Notes under the pieces: generated by a model
What the model was told of the DNA's origin: nothing
Seen by the model: only the letters and a program-made list of their open reading frames with translations
Database searches by the model: none
Assembly (NCBI RefSeq): GCF_029626105.1
Contig: NZ_JARUBH010000009.1
Coordinates: forward strand, 496,001-560,000
Source: Solwaraspora sp. WMMD792
GTDB taxonomy: Bacteria; Actinomycetota; Actinomycetes; Mycobacteriales; Micromonosporaceae
Reading direction: 5' to 3'
Length of the DNA: 64,000 bases
Shown here: positions 8,400 to 15,906 of the stretch, one piece after another
How the letters are laid out: each line of letters starts with the position of its first letter
How positions within the stretch are numbered: the stretch's first letter is position 1
Program-made: the position numbers and the translations under genes

Positions 8400-10253
8400 T
8401 CACCTCCCTTCCTGGCTGGCTGTCAGGTACGGACGACCATCCACTGCGATCGTCCGGCTTCGGTCCGGTCGCAACGCCGCGTCGGCGTACCGGAGCAGTT
8501 CGTCGAAGGTCCGGGTCTGGCCGGCCGCGTCGCCGTGGTGGCCGCCGGGCATCCAGTGCAGTCGGTGCGGTACGCGCCGGTGCCGCAACGCGGCGACGTA
8601 GCGGCGGATCTGGTCCGGCGGGCAGCGGTCGTCATCGGTGGCGGCGGCGATGAACAGCGGCCCGCGGACCCGGTCCAGGTAGGTCGTCGGGTCTGCGGCG
8701 CGGTACCGCTGCGGTACGTCGTCGGGCCCGCCGCCGAACAGTTCGTCGTCGACCTCACGCAGCGCAGCGGTGGCGCCCCGGTGCGCCGCCGGGTAGTCGG
8801 CGATCGGGCAGACGGCGAGACCGACCGTCCAGTCGGCCGGCGCGACGCCCATCGCGAGCAGCACCAGATAGCCGCCCCACGAGTAGCCGCACAGCCCGGT
8901 CCGGCCCGGTTCGGCCACGCCGAGGTCGAGCAGCTTGCGGCGTACGGCGGACAGGTCCTCCAGCTGCGCCAGCCCGACCCGGTGGTTGAAGTCCCGTTGC
9001 CACCGTGGCCCGTACCCCGTTGATCCCCGGTAGTTGGTGCGCGCCACCGCGTAGCCGGCGCGTACCAGCAGCTCCACCCTCGGGTCGTAGGCGTCCCGGT
9101 CGTGCAGGTACGGCCCGCCGTGCACCAGGAACAGCGTCGGCCACGGTCCGGTGCCGGGCGGGGTGGCCAGGAAACTGTGGATCCGCCCGTACGGCTGGTC
9201 GGTCCACAGTTCGGTGCGCCCGGCGGGGGCGGCGGGGTGGTCGGCGGGTCGGGTCCGGCGGGCCGGCTGCGCGGTGGCCGTACCGGGGTGGGCGACCAGC
9301 CGGCGGGGTGGCACCGAGTCGCTGGTCCAGATGTAGTGGATCGCGCCGTCCGGGGCGACGGTCAGGTCGAGGACGGTGCCGGGTGGGGTGGCGACGGTGG
9401 TCTGCTCACCGGTTTCGGGGTCGGCCAGCAGCAGCCGGCTGCGCCCGGCCCGGTCGTGCTGGACGAGGATCCGCCCGTCGTCGCCGTACCAGTGGGCGGT
9501 GATCTCCGACTCGTATGACAGTCCCTGGGACAGTTCGATGCCGCGGTCGCGCCGCCACATGCCGATCTGGTACCGGTCCGGCGTCTCGACGACGATCAGC
9601 AGTTCCGGATCGGGTCGGTCGCCGGGGCGGAACTCCAGGGCCCAGATCCGCTGCTGGTCGCTGCCGGCGACGGTGTCGGTCCGCCCGTCGGTGAGCCGTA
9701 CGACGCTGACCGCCGTCGCGGTGTCGGCCCGGGCGGCGAGCGCGACGGTGTTTCCGTCGGCGGCCAGGTCGACCAGGGCGGTGTAGCCGGCGTTGACCGC
9801 CACCAGATGACCTGGTCCGCCCGGTTCTCCCACGTAGCAGCGGGTCTGCCGGCCGGTGCCGACGCAGACGGCGGCGCGGCGGCCGGTGGCGTCGAAGGCG
9901 ATGCCGTGCTGCCGGCCGGGTGGCAGCCCGGTCAGCGCCAGCGGCGGCGGAGCGGCCGTGTCCCGGCCGGTCGCCGGCTGGCCGGGGTCGACCGGCTGGC
10001 GGCGCCAGACACCGACGTCGGTCCGGTCCGCGTCGAACCACCAGAAGTGCCGGCCGTCGGGCTCGATGTCGCAGGCGGACACCCCGTTCGGTGCGGCAGT
10101 GCGGACCTGACGTCGATTTGTCTCGATGTTCCAGGCCAGGACCTGGGTAAGGTCACCGTCGTCGTGCAACTCGACGGCCCTGGTCGGCTGGTGCGCAGCG
10201 AAGGCAGGTACGTGTGGTGTGTTCACAACCACCCCGATCGGGTCGCGTGCCAC
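8400..10253 (-). CDS. S9 family prolyl-oligopeptidase-like serine peptidase
   Basis: Predicted cytoplasmic peptidase of 617 residues: an N-terminal beta-propeller (about residues 30-330) that gates access, then an alpha/beta-hydrolase domain. The catalytic triad is visible as GYSWGGY (Ser near 458), ATDDDRCPP (Asp near 540) and PGGHHG (His near 572). Such enzymes cleave short peptides, often after Pro or small residues. As first gene of the RiPP-like operon, ending 5 bases before the precursor start, it is the obvious candidate leader peptidase or product-trimming enzyme; this is inferred from position. The GTG start at 10253 has no clear ribosome site, so a start some codons downstream is possible. 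The AT-richer stretch at about 10261-10310 may hold the operon promoter. Confidence 0.8.
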   Translation of the reverse strand: MARDPIGVVVNTPHVPAFAAHQPTRAVELHDDGDLTQVLAWNIETNRRQVRTAAPNGVSACDIEPDGRHFWWFDADRTDVGVWRRQPVDPGQPATGRDTAAPPPLALTGLPPGRQHGIAFDATGRRAAVCVGTGRQTRCYVGEPGGPGHLVAVNAGYTALVDLAADGNTVALAARADTATAVSVVRLTDGRTDTVAGSDQQRIWALEFRPGDRPDPELLIVVETPDRYQIGMWRRDRGIELSQGLSYESEITAHWYGDDGRILVQHDRAGRSRLLLADPETGEQTTVATPPGTVLDLTVAPDGAIHYIWTSDSVPPRRLVAHPGTATAQPARRTRPADHPAAPAGRTELWTDQPYGRIHSFLATPPGTGPWPTLFLVHGGPYLHDRDAYDPRVELLVRAGYAVARTNYRGSTGYGPRWQRDFNHRVGLAQLEDLSAVRRKLLDLGVAEPGRTGLCGYSWGGYLVLLAMGVAPADWTVGLAVCPIADYPAAHRGATAALREVDDELFGGGPDDVPQRYRAADPTTYLDRVRGPLFIAAATDDDRCPPDQIRRYVAALRHRRVPHRLHWMPGGHHGDAAGQTRTFDELLRYADAALRPDRSRTIAVDGRPYLTASQEGR

Positions 10254-10330
10254 ACCGAGCGTAATTGATCCGCTTCTATTGGTAAAGAAGATGTTCGACT
10301 GTCGGCTGAATCACCTGGTCACCGGCGCGG

Positions 10331-10365
10331 CCGGCACCCGAGGCGGGACTCTGCCTGGGTGCCGG
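10331..10365 (-). terminator. Hairpin after the TM2-like gene
   Basis: A 9-bp perfect inverted repeat, CCGGCACCC (10331-10339) and GGGTGCCGG (10357-10365), lies downstream of the minus-strand gene ending at 10403 and before the S9 peptidase gene. No U-tract is visible, as is common in high-GC actinomycetes. It would separate the RiPP operon from the upstream gene. Confidence 0.5.
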
Positions 10366-10402
10366 AGGGATCCGTCGGGACCGTCGCGTCACGGTCGACC
10401 AA

Positions 10403-11005
10403 TCACTGCCATCCGGCGCCACCCGGTGCCGGGCTGCCGGGCGCCGGGCCGCCGGGTGCCGTGGGGCGCGGCGTCTGCGCGGCGAGCATCCGCTGATTGT
10501 GCTGTTCCACGCCCTGCGTCGCCAGTAGCGGACCGACGATGGTGTAGGTGAGCCAGGTCAGGAAACCGGTCACCCAGCCGATCAGGATGAACGTGAGCAG
10601 GATGTTGATGCCCTGGAAAACCCAGTAGGAGATCATCATGATCAGGCCGAGTGCGGTGCGGCCCGCGTACATGTTGCCGACTCCGAAGATACCGAGCAGG
10701 CCGAGCACGATTTCCAGCACGACGGCGGTGCCGCTCGATTTCATGGTCAACATCGCCGCGTAGTTCGGCTGCTGCGGCCCAGCGACGACGTAGATCTGAG
10801 CCGGCGGCGGGCCGCTCGGCGGACGAGTCATCTCGAGAGGGCGGGGCTGATAAGGGTCCGGCACCGGTGCGGGGAGATCCGGGCGAGGTGGCGGGGGGTC
10901 GCTGCCGTCGTTTCCGGTGGCGGGCATCGGTCCGTACGGGTCGGCTCGGTCGGGTCGCTCGACGAGGTATCGGTCCTGATCGGGGCGATAAGGGTCCTGA
11001 GTCAC
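10403..11005 (-). CDS. Pro-rich N-terminal TM2-like membrane protein
   Basis: Protein of 200 residues of unknown function. The first 75 residues are disordered-looking and rich in Pro, Asp and Arg (DPYRPDQDRY, PPPPRPDLPAP). Hydrophobic segments follow at roughly 88-105 and 112-155, with the TM2-like signature GIFGVGNMYAGRTALGLIMM, then a Pro/Gly-rich C-terminal tail. Actinobacterial proteins with this layout are often annotated as TM2-domain membrane proteins; their role is not known. The start GTG 11005 has only a weak GAAG ribosome site. It shares strand with the downstream RiPP operon but is separated from it by 149 bases and a hairpin, so co-transcription is not assumed. Confidence 0.6.
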   Translation of the reverse strand: MTQDPYRPDQDRYLVERPDRADPYGPMPATGNDGSDPPPPRPDLPAPVPDPYQPRPLEMTRPPSGPPPAQIYVVAGPQQPNYAAMLTMKSSGTAVVLEIVLGLLGIFGVGNMYAGRTALGLIMMISYWVFQGINILLTFILIGWVTGFLTWLTYTIVGPLLATQGVEQHNQRMLAAQTPRPTAPGGPAPGSPAPGGAGWQ

Positions 11006-11404
11006 CTTCGCAGTATCTCGACGAATCGTGTTCCACCGGAAGTGGCCGTTCAGCGGAATGAAGGGTAATAGTACGTACGGAAAGAGCTCGGTCGGCGGTG
11101 TGCGGCGTCCATTCGGCCCAGGTTTCGCAGGTCACGGCAAATCGGCAAAGATCTCTGTGTGAAGCGCCGGCCATAATGATCATGCGGCGGTATGGGTATG
11201 GACCGTCCTGAGGACACCCGCTACGTACTTGTGCGCACCCCTGGGCGCCGGCCGGACGATTGTGCCCTGGTAGTACCGCGTGCCAGTCTTGGCAATCGCG
11301 ATCGGACACATCCGGATCGCGCCTGTCCCGGCCCGGACCGGGGTGGTATTCCGGCCGACGTCGGATGAACTCGGGCAGAAGCGTGCTGATCAGGAGAACG
11401 GAAC
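11006..11404. other. Divergent intergenic region upstream of the kinase/CHAT module
   Basis: These 399 bases separate the minus-strand TM2-like gene from the plus-strand module and must hold both promoters. A 58-codon open frame (ATG 11192 to TGA 11368) has no ribosome site and unremarkable composition, so I do not call it a gene. AT-richer stretches at about 11055-11090 and 11140-11185 are candidate promoter areas. The ribosome site of the next gene, AGGAGAACGG, is at 11391-11400. Confidence 0.4.
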
Positions 11405-12733
11405 GTGCCGTGCGGGTTTGAGTTGGGGCTCGTCGTCCCGAAGGTGGGGCTGGTCGCCGCCTCGGTGGCGGGCCCTGTCGCGGTGGCCGGGCTGGCCGTC
11501 GGAATGACCTGGGCGGTGGGGCGGGCCGCCGACTCGCTGATCGAACGGCAACAACGCGCATTGGCGGCGAGTTTCCACGTCGAACGGGCAGCGGACCGGT
11601 ACGAGGCGGTGCGGCACCGGGCGGAGCGCGCCCGTACCGAGTTCGGGGCCGAGATCGATCTGCCGTCGGAGCTGCCCCGCCGATCCGCCGGTGCCGACCT
11701 GGCCCGGGCCGCCGCGCTGGCGGACGACCTGCTGGCCCGGACCGCAGCGGCGGAGCAGACCCTGCACGCGCAGTTGGGCGCGGCCCGCGCCCGCCGGATC
11801 GTCGCCCGGGTGCGGCAGGCGATCGCCGACGGTACGGTCACTTCCCGCACCGAACCAGGCCCTGACCCGGCACTCGGGTCACCCGGGCCCGGCCGACAGC
11901 GGCTGGCCGAGCTGGCCGAGCTCGGTGCATCCCTGCGCCGGGTGCTGTCCCGACTCGACGCCGCCGCGCCCGACGCCGTGGTAGGGCAGCTGGAGCAGTG
12001 GGCCGAGCAGGCGCTGCGGGCACCGTCCCCGGCCACCGCCCGGCGGTTGCTGGACGACCTGCGGTACTCGGTGGAGAAGGCGAACCAGGAGGTGGCGGCC
12101 CGTCGCGCCCGGCTGGCCACGCTCGCCGCCCCGCTGCGGGAACGGGCCGGCCCGGCCGTCACCGCGATGCACGCCCGGCTCGCCGCCGCGGCCGACGACC
12201 CTCGACCCGACTGGCCGGGCCTGACCGCGGCGATCGACGCCGCCCTGGCGGACGCCCGCGACGCCGCCGACCGCGTGCAGGTGGCGACCACCCGGACCTA
12301 CACCGCGTGGGCGGTACGGGAGTCGCTGCAGCAGCTCGGCTACACGGCGGAGCAGGGCTTCGACGCCCGGCTCGCCGGGGACGGGACGGCCCACCTCACC
12401 CGACCCGACTGGCAGGACCTCGCCGTCCGGATCGTCCAGCGCCCCGGCGACCAGCACACCCCCCAGCGACAAGATCTCCACCTTGACCTGGTCGCGCCTC
12501 GCGACGGCGAGCCGGACTTCGGCGTGGCGGTACGGGACCAGTGGCAGGGCTCGGTCACCGCGCTGACGCCCGCGTTGCGGGAGCGCGGTTTCGACGTGCG
12601 GGTCGACGATCGCGGCGCTGACGGTGGCCCGCACGTACACCCGGTCGACGCGCAGGCCTACCCCTTCGACCGCGCCGACCGTTCGCGCCGCGACCGGCGG
12701 CGCGAGCCCCGACTCCGGCAGCGGCGGTCATGA
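11405..12733 (+). CDS. Membrane-anchored coiled-coil protein, first gene of the kinase/CHAT module
   Basis: Uncharacterised protein of 442 residues. A hydrophobic segment near residues 13-38 (VGLVAASVAGPVAVAGLAVG) suggests a single membrane anchor with no cleavage site. About residues 40-290 are highly charged Ala/Arg/Glu-rich helices with heptad character, probably coiled coil. Residues 298-400 form a separate small domain with YTAEQGFDARL, HLTRPDWQDLAVRIV and DLVAPRDGEPDFGVAV. The tail is strongly basic. GTG 11405 follows AGGAGAACGG. It overlaps the AAA+ gene by 4 bases (ATGA), so the pair is probably made together. I do not recognise an enzyme motif; an anchoring or sensing partner of the AAA+ protein is a reasonable inference. 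Confidence 0.6.
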   Translation: MPCGFELGLVVPKVGLVAASVAGPVAVAGLAVGMTWAVGRAADSLIERQQRALAASFHVERAADRYEAVRHRAERARTEFGAEIDLPSELPRRSAGADLARAAALADDLLARTAAAEQTLHAQLGAARARRIVARVRQAIADGTVTSRTEPGPDPALGSPGPGRQRLAELAELGASLRRVLSRLDAAAPDAVVGQLEQWAEQALRAPSPATARRLLDDLRYSVEKANQEVAARRARLATLAAPLRERAGPAVTAMHARLAAAADDPRPDWPGLTAAIDAALADARDAADRVQVATTRTYTAWAVRESLQQLGYTAEQGFDARLAGDGTAHLTRPDWQDLAVRIVQRPGDQHTPQRQDLHLDLVAPRDGEPDFGVAVRDQWQGSVTALTPALRERGFDVRVDDRGADGGPHVHPVDAQAYPFDRADRSRRDRRREPRLRQRRS

Positions 12734-14610
12734 CCGGCTGGGACGACCGGACGTACCCGGTCTGGTTGCGGGAGGTGAGCACCGCACTGTCGATCAACTC
12801 GCAGGTGGTGCTCTACGGCAACGTGCGGGACCAGTTCCTGCTGCCGGGACGGTCCGGACCGGAGCTGTGCGACCTGCGCCGGGCGGTGCATCGGATGCTG
12901 CGTGCCGAGGGCTACCCGACGCTTGCGGTGGCCGACGCGATCCGTGGCGTGGGCGTAGTGGCCGAACCGGACGTTGCCGCCACCACCGACGGCCGGGACG
13001 GTACGGCGAACCCGGTGGCCGGCCCGGCTCCTCGCCCGCCGGCAATCAAGATCGGCCCGTGGCGTGGTGCCGGACCGGACCTCGACCGCGTCGCGGACCT
13101 GCTCACTCAGACGGCCGAGGCGCAACAGCGGCAAGCGGTCCTGGTTGACTACGCCTCCCATCTGGTGCTGGACGCAAACCGGCTGGAGCCGGGTGAGCAC
13201 CACTTCTTCGCCCGGTGTCTACGGCTGGCCCGCTCGGTCTACCCCAGGCCGGCCCCGCCGGACCCACGACCGCTCTACAACCCGGTGATCTGGGTCGTCG
13301 AGAACGAACGCGACCTGCCGCTGTGGCTGACCGCCGGCAACGAGGACATCCGCAAGATCGCCGTACCGCTGCCCGACCTGGGTGTCCGCCAGGCCGCGGC
13401 GACCCTGCTGGCCGGCGTCCTGCCCGGATACCCCGAGGCCGGGCCGGACGACCGTCGGGAGGTGGAGAAGCGGCTGGCCGAGCTGACCCAGGACATGCCA
13501 CTGCGCAGCATGATGGCCATCGCCCGACTGGCCATGCGGATGGGCACCAGGCTGGACGACATCGACGAGGCGGTCCGCTGCTACCGGGTCGGCGTGTACG
13601 ACAACCCGTGGCGGCAGGCGCATCTGCGGGACCGGTTGCGCGACGCCACCGGCAGCATCGGCGCCCGGGTGCGCGGCCAGCGGGAAGCCATCCAGCACTC
13701 GGTGGACATCGTGATCCGGGCGGTGCTGGGGCTCTCCGGAGCGCACGCCGGCAACTCGTCGCGTCCGCGTGGAGTGCTGTTCTTCGCCGGGCCGACCGGG
13801 GTGGGCAAGACCCAGCTGGCGAAGGAGCTCACCCAGCAGATCTTCGGCGACGAGCGGGCGTACACCCGGTTCGACATGAGCGAGTTCTCCGCCGAGCAGG
13901 CAGCGGACCGGCTGATCGGTGCCCCGCCGGGGTACGTCGGCTTCGACGCGGGCGGCGAGCTGACCAACGCGGTCCGGGAACGGCCGTTCAGCCTGCTGCT
14001 GTTCGACGAGGTGGAGAAGGCCCACCCCAGGATCCTGGACAAGTTCCTGCAGATTCTCGACGACGGCCGGCTCACCGACGCCAGCGGCTCCACCGTGTAC
14101 TTCTCCGACACCGTGCTGGTCTTCACCTCGAACCTGGGCGTCTCGGAGCAGGAGTACGCGCTGCACGCCGCCGCCGAAGCCGGCGGCCGGGCGTTTCCCC
14201 GCCAGGAGCTGGAACAGCGGGTCCGCGCCGCGGTGAACCGGCACTTCGTCAGCGAACTCAACCGGCCGGAGCTGCTCAACCGGCTGGGCGACAACATCGT
14301 CGTGTTCAACTTCATCACCCGTGCCGCCGCCGAGGAAATCTTCTCCGTTCTGCTCGACCACATCGCCCAGCGGCTGCGCAAGGAGCATCAGCTTCACCTC
14401 GAGCTCGCCGAACCGGTACGGCGCCAACTTCTCGACGGAGCCACCGCCAACCTCACCTTCGGTGGTCGGGGCATCGGGTCGTACCTGGAAAGCGCGCTGG
14501 TGAACCCGTTGGCCCGGGAGCTGTTCAACCGCGACCACCCGCGCGGAGAGCGGGTGGTGGTCACCTCGCTGCAGCGCCGCGACGACACCTACCAGATCGG
14601 ACTGGCCTGA
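12730..14610 (+). CDS. AAA+ ATPase: degenerate N-terminal half plus ClpB-D2-like C-terminal module
   Basis: Protein of 626 residues. The C-terminal half is a complete class-2 AAA+ module close to the second ring of ClpB/ClpA: Walker A GPTGVGKT (354-361), pore loop GAPPGYVGF (398-405), Walker B LLLFDEVEKAH (422-432), NRPELLNRLGDNIVVF in the arginine-finger region, and a C-terminal GGRGI sensor-2 segment. The N-terminal 300 residues look like a decayed ATPase-like domain: VVLYGNVRDQF sits where a P-loop would be, AVLVDYASHLV resembles Walker B, and VIWVVENERDLP resembles sensor 1. The ClpP-binding loop of protease partners is not apparent. It likely remodels or assembles a partner of the module. 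ATG 12730 overlaps the preceding stop (ATGA); the FHA gene follows 47 bases later. Confidence 0.8.
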   Translation: MTGWDDRTYPVWLREVSTALSINSQVVLYGNVRDQFLLPGRSGPELCDLRRAVHRMLRAEGYPTLAVADAIRGVGVVAEPDVAATTDGRDGTANPVAGPAPRPPAIKIGPWRGAGPDLDRVADLLTQTAEAQQRQAVLVDYASHLVLDANRLEPGEHHFFARCLRLARSVYPRPAPPDPRPLYNPVIWVVENERDLPLWLTAGNEDIRKIAVPLPDLGVRQAAATLLAGVLPGYPEAGPDDRREVEKRLAELTQDMPLRSMMAIARLAMRMGTRLDDIDEAVRCYRVGVYDNPWRQAHLRDRLRDATGSIGARVRGQREAIQHSVDIVIRAVLGLSGAHAGNSSRPRGVLFFAGPTGVGKTQLAKELTQQIFGDERAYTRFDMSEFSAEQAADRLIGAPPGYVGFDAGGELTNAVRERPFSLLLFDEVEKAHPRILDKFLQILDDGRLTDASGSTVYFSDTVLVFTSNLGVSEQEYALHAAAEAGGRAFPRQELEQRVRAAVNRHFVSELNRPELLNRLGDNIVVFNFITRAAAEEIFSVLLDHIAQRLRKEHQLHLELAEPVRRQLLDGATANLTFGGRGIGSYLESALVNPLARELFNRDHPRGERVVVTSLQRRDDTYQIGLA

Positions 14611-14657
14611 CCCTCTCCTCTGGAGTTGACGGCCGGAGTATCCACGAAAGGAGTCTG

Positions 14658-15161
14658 ATGACACCGAAGCTCATCTGCCCGGGGTGCTCCCGCGTCGTCA
14701 CCGACGGGCCGCCGTACTGTCCCACCTGCCTGCTGACGCTGGAGCCACTGCCGCCCGACGACCCGGCGCGGGAGCCGGCGGAGCCGGCCGACCCGGTGGC
14801 TGCCGCGCCGGCTGTCGGCGACGCGCCGACGCCCAGCCCTGCCACGGCGGTCGACCGGGCGGCGGCGGTGCTCTTCTTCCCCTGGGGAACGGTCGAGTTG
14901 GCGGCCGGACGTACCCTCGCCGTCGGCAGGGAGAGCTCGCCGTTCGCCGCGGAGCTCACGAGTTACGACAACGTCTCCCGCCGGCACGCGGAGATCAGCG
15001 CCACCGGCACCGGCCTGACCGTGACCGATCTGCAGTCGGTGAACGGCACCTTCGTCAACGACCAGCGGATCACCCCCGGCGAACCGGTCCCGGTGCGGCC
15101 CGGGGACCGGGTCCGGTTCGCCGCCAGGCTCGTGGTGCGGGTAGAGCGGTCCGAACGGTGA
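14658..15161 (+). CDS. Zinc-ribbon FHA-domain protein
   Basis: Small adaptor of 167 residues. Residues 7-28 carry a CPGC...CPTC zinc ribbon, followed by a disordered Pro/Ala linker. The C-terminal 95 residues are an FHA domain, which binds phosphothreonine: key strands read LAVGRES, NVSRRHAEI and NGTFVND, with the expected R, S/RRH and N positions. ATG 14658 follows AAAGGAG. It overlaps the PP2C gene (GTGA), so adaptor, phosphatase and kinase are made from consecutive cistrons. By family knowledge it should read phosphorylation by the kinase at 15907 and recruit partners such as the AAA+ or CHAT proteins; the actual phosphotarget is unknown. Confidence 0.85.
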   Translation: MTPKLICPGCSRVVTDGPPYCPTCLLTLEPLPPDDPAREPAEPADPVAAAPAVGDAPTPSPATAVDRAAAVLFFPWGTVELAAGRTLAVGRESSPFAAELTSYDNVSRRHAEISATGTGLTVTDLQSVNGTFVNDQRITPGEPVPVRPGDRVRFAARLVVRVERSER

Positions 15162-15904
15162 ACCGGGTCGAGGTGGTCGGGGTGACCCACCGGGGTCGGG
15201 TGCGTCCCGCCAACGAGGACACCATCGCCGTCGCCGGTTTCCTGTCGGCGGTTCCGGAGGGCGAGCCGGTGCGCCTGACCGTCTCGTCCACCCGCCCGGT
15301 GACCTGCCTGGTCGCGGACGGGCTGGGTGGGCACGCGGATGGCGCCCGGGCGTCCCGCCTGGCCGCCCAGGTGATCGTCGACGCGAGCCCGACCTTCGCG
15401 GACTCCGCGGCGATCGTGGCCGCCGTGCACCGCGCCGACGCCAATCTGTACGCCGAGTCCGGGCACCCTCTGCCACGGGGCGCGATGGGCACCACCGTGG
15501 TTGTGCTCACCGTGTCCGGTGCGGACGCCACCTGCGTCAACGTCGGGGACAGCCGCTGCTACCTGCTGCGTGACGGTCTCCTCGTACAGCTATCCCGGGA
15601 CGACTCGCCGCCACCGTCCCGGCCGGGCCCGGCGGCGCCCACCGGCCGGGTGACCCAGACGCTCGGCGGTCGCCTGACCCCAGCCCCGATCCACCCGCAC
15701 GTACAGCGGCTTTCCACCATCGCCGGCGACCGGTTCCTGTTGTGCAGCGACGGGCTCACCGACTACCTGCCGGTGGACGACGTGGAGAACTGCCTGACCG
15801 GCGGTGGCCGACCGGACGACGTCGTCCGGGACCTGCTGCGCCGCACCCTCGACGCGGGCGGTGGCGACAACGTTTCCGCTCTGCTCGTCACGATTCTGGA
15901 GTAG
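15158..15904 (+). CDS. PP2C-type Ser/Thr protein phosphatase
   Basis: Cytoplasmic Mg/Mn-dependent phosphatase of 248 residues. All core PP2C motifs are present: RPANEDTIAV, VADGLGGHADG (metal-binding Asp-Gly), GTTVVVL, VNVGDSRCYLLRDG, LLCSDGLTDYL and GDNVSALLV. GTG 15158 is the start because it overlaps the FHA stop codon and begins the domain without extension; longer frames run through the neighbouring gene. It should reverse phosphorylation by the kinase encoded 2 bases further on. There is no membrane segment, so it acts at the inner face of the membrane or in the cytosol. Confidence 0.9.
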   Translation: MNRVEVVGVTHRGRVRPANEDTIAVAGFLSAVPEGEPVRLTVSSTRPVTCLVADGLGGHADGARASRLAAQVIVDASPTFADSAAIVAAVHRADANLYAESGHPLPRGAMGTTVVVLTVSGADATCVNVGDSRCYLLRDGLLVQLSRDDSPPPSRPGPAAPTGRVTQTLGGRLTPAPIHPHVQRLSTIAGDRFLLCSDGLTDYLPVDDVENCLTGGGRPDDVVRDLLRRTLDAGGGDNVSALLVTILE

Positions 15905-15906
15905 CC

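Noticed and set aside
11192-11368. 58-codon open frame upstream of the coiled-coil gene
   Set aside because: No ribosome site, and composition like intergenic DNA; not listed as a gene.
12999-14657. Long open frame in another phase across the AAA+ gene that runs on into the FHA gene
   Set aside because: It overlaps a complete AAA+ protein with all motifs; it is arginine- and glycine-rich shadow coding. Only its last 167 codons (from 14658) are real.
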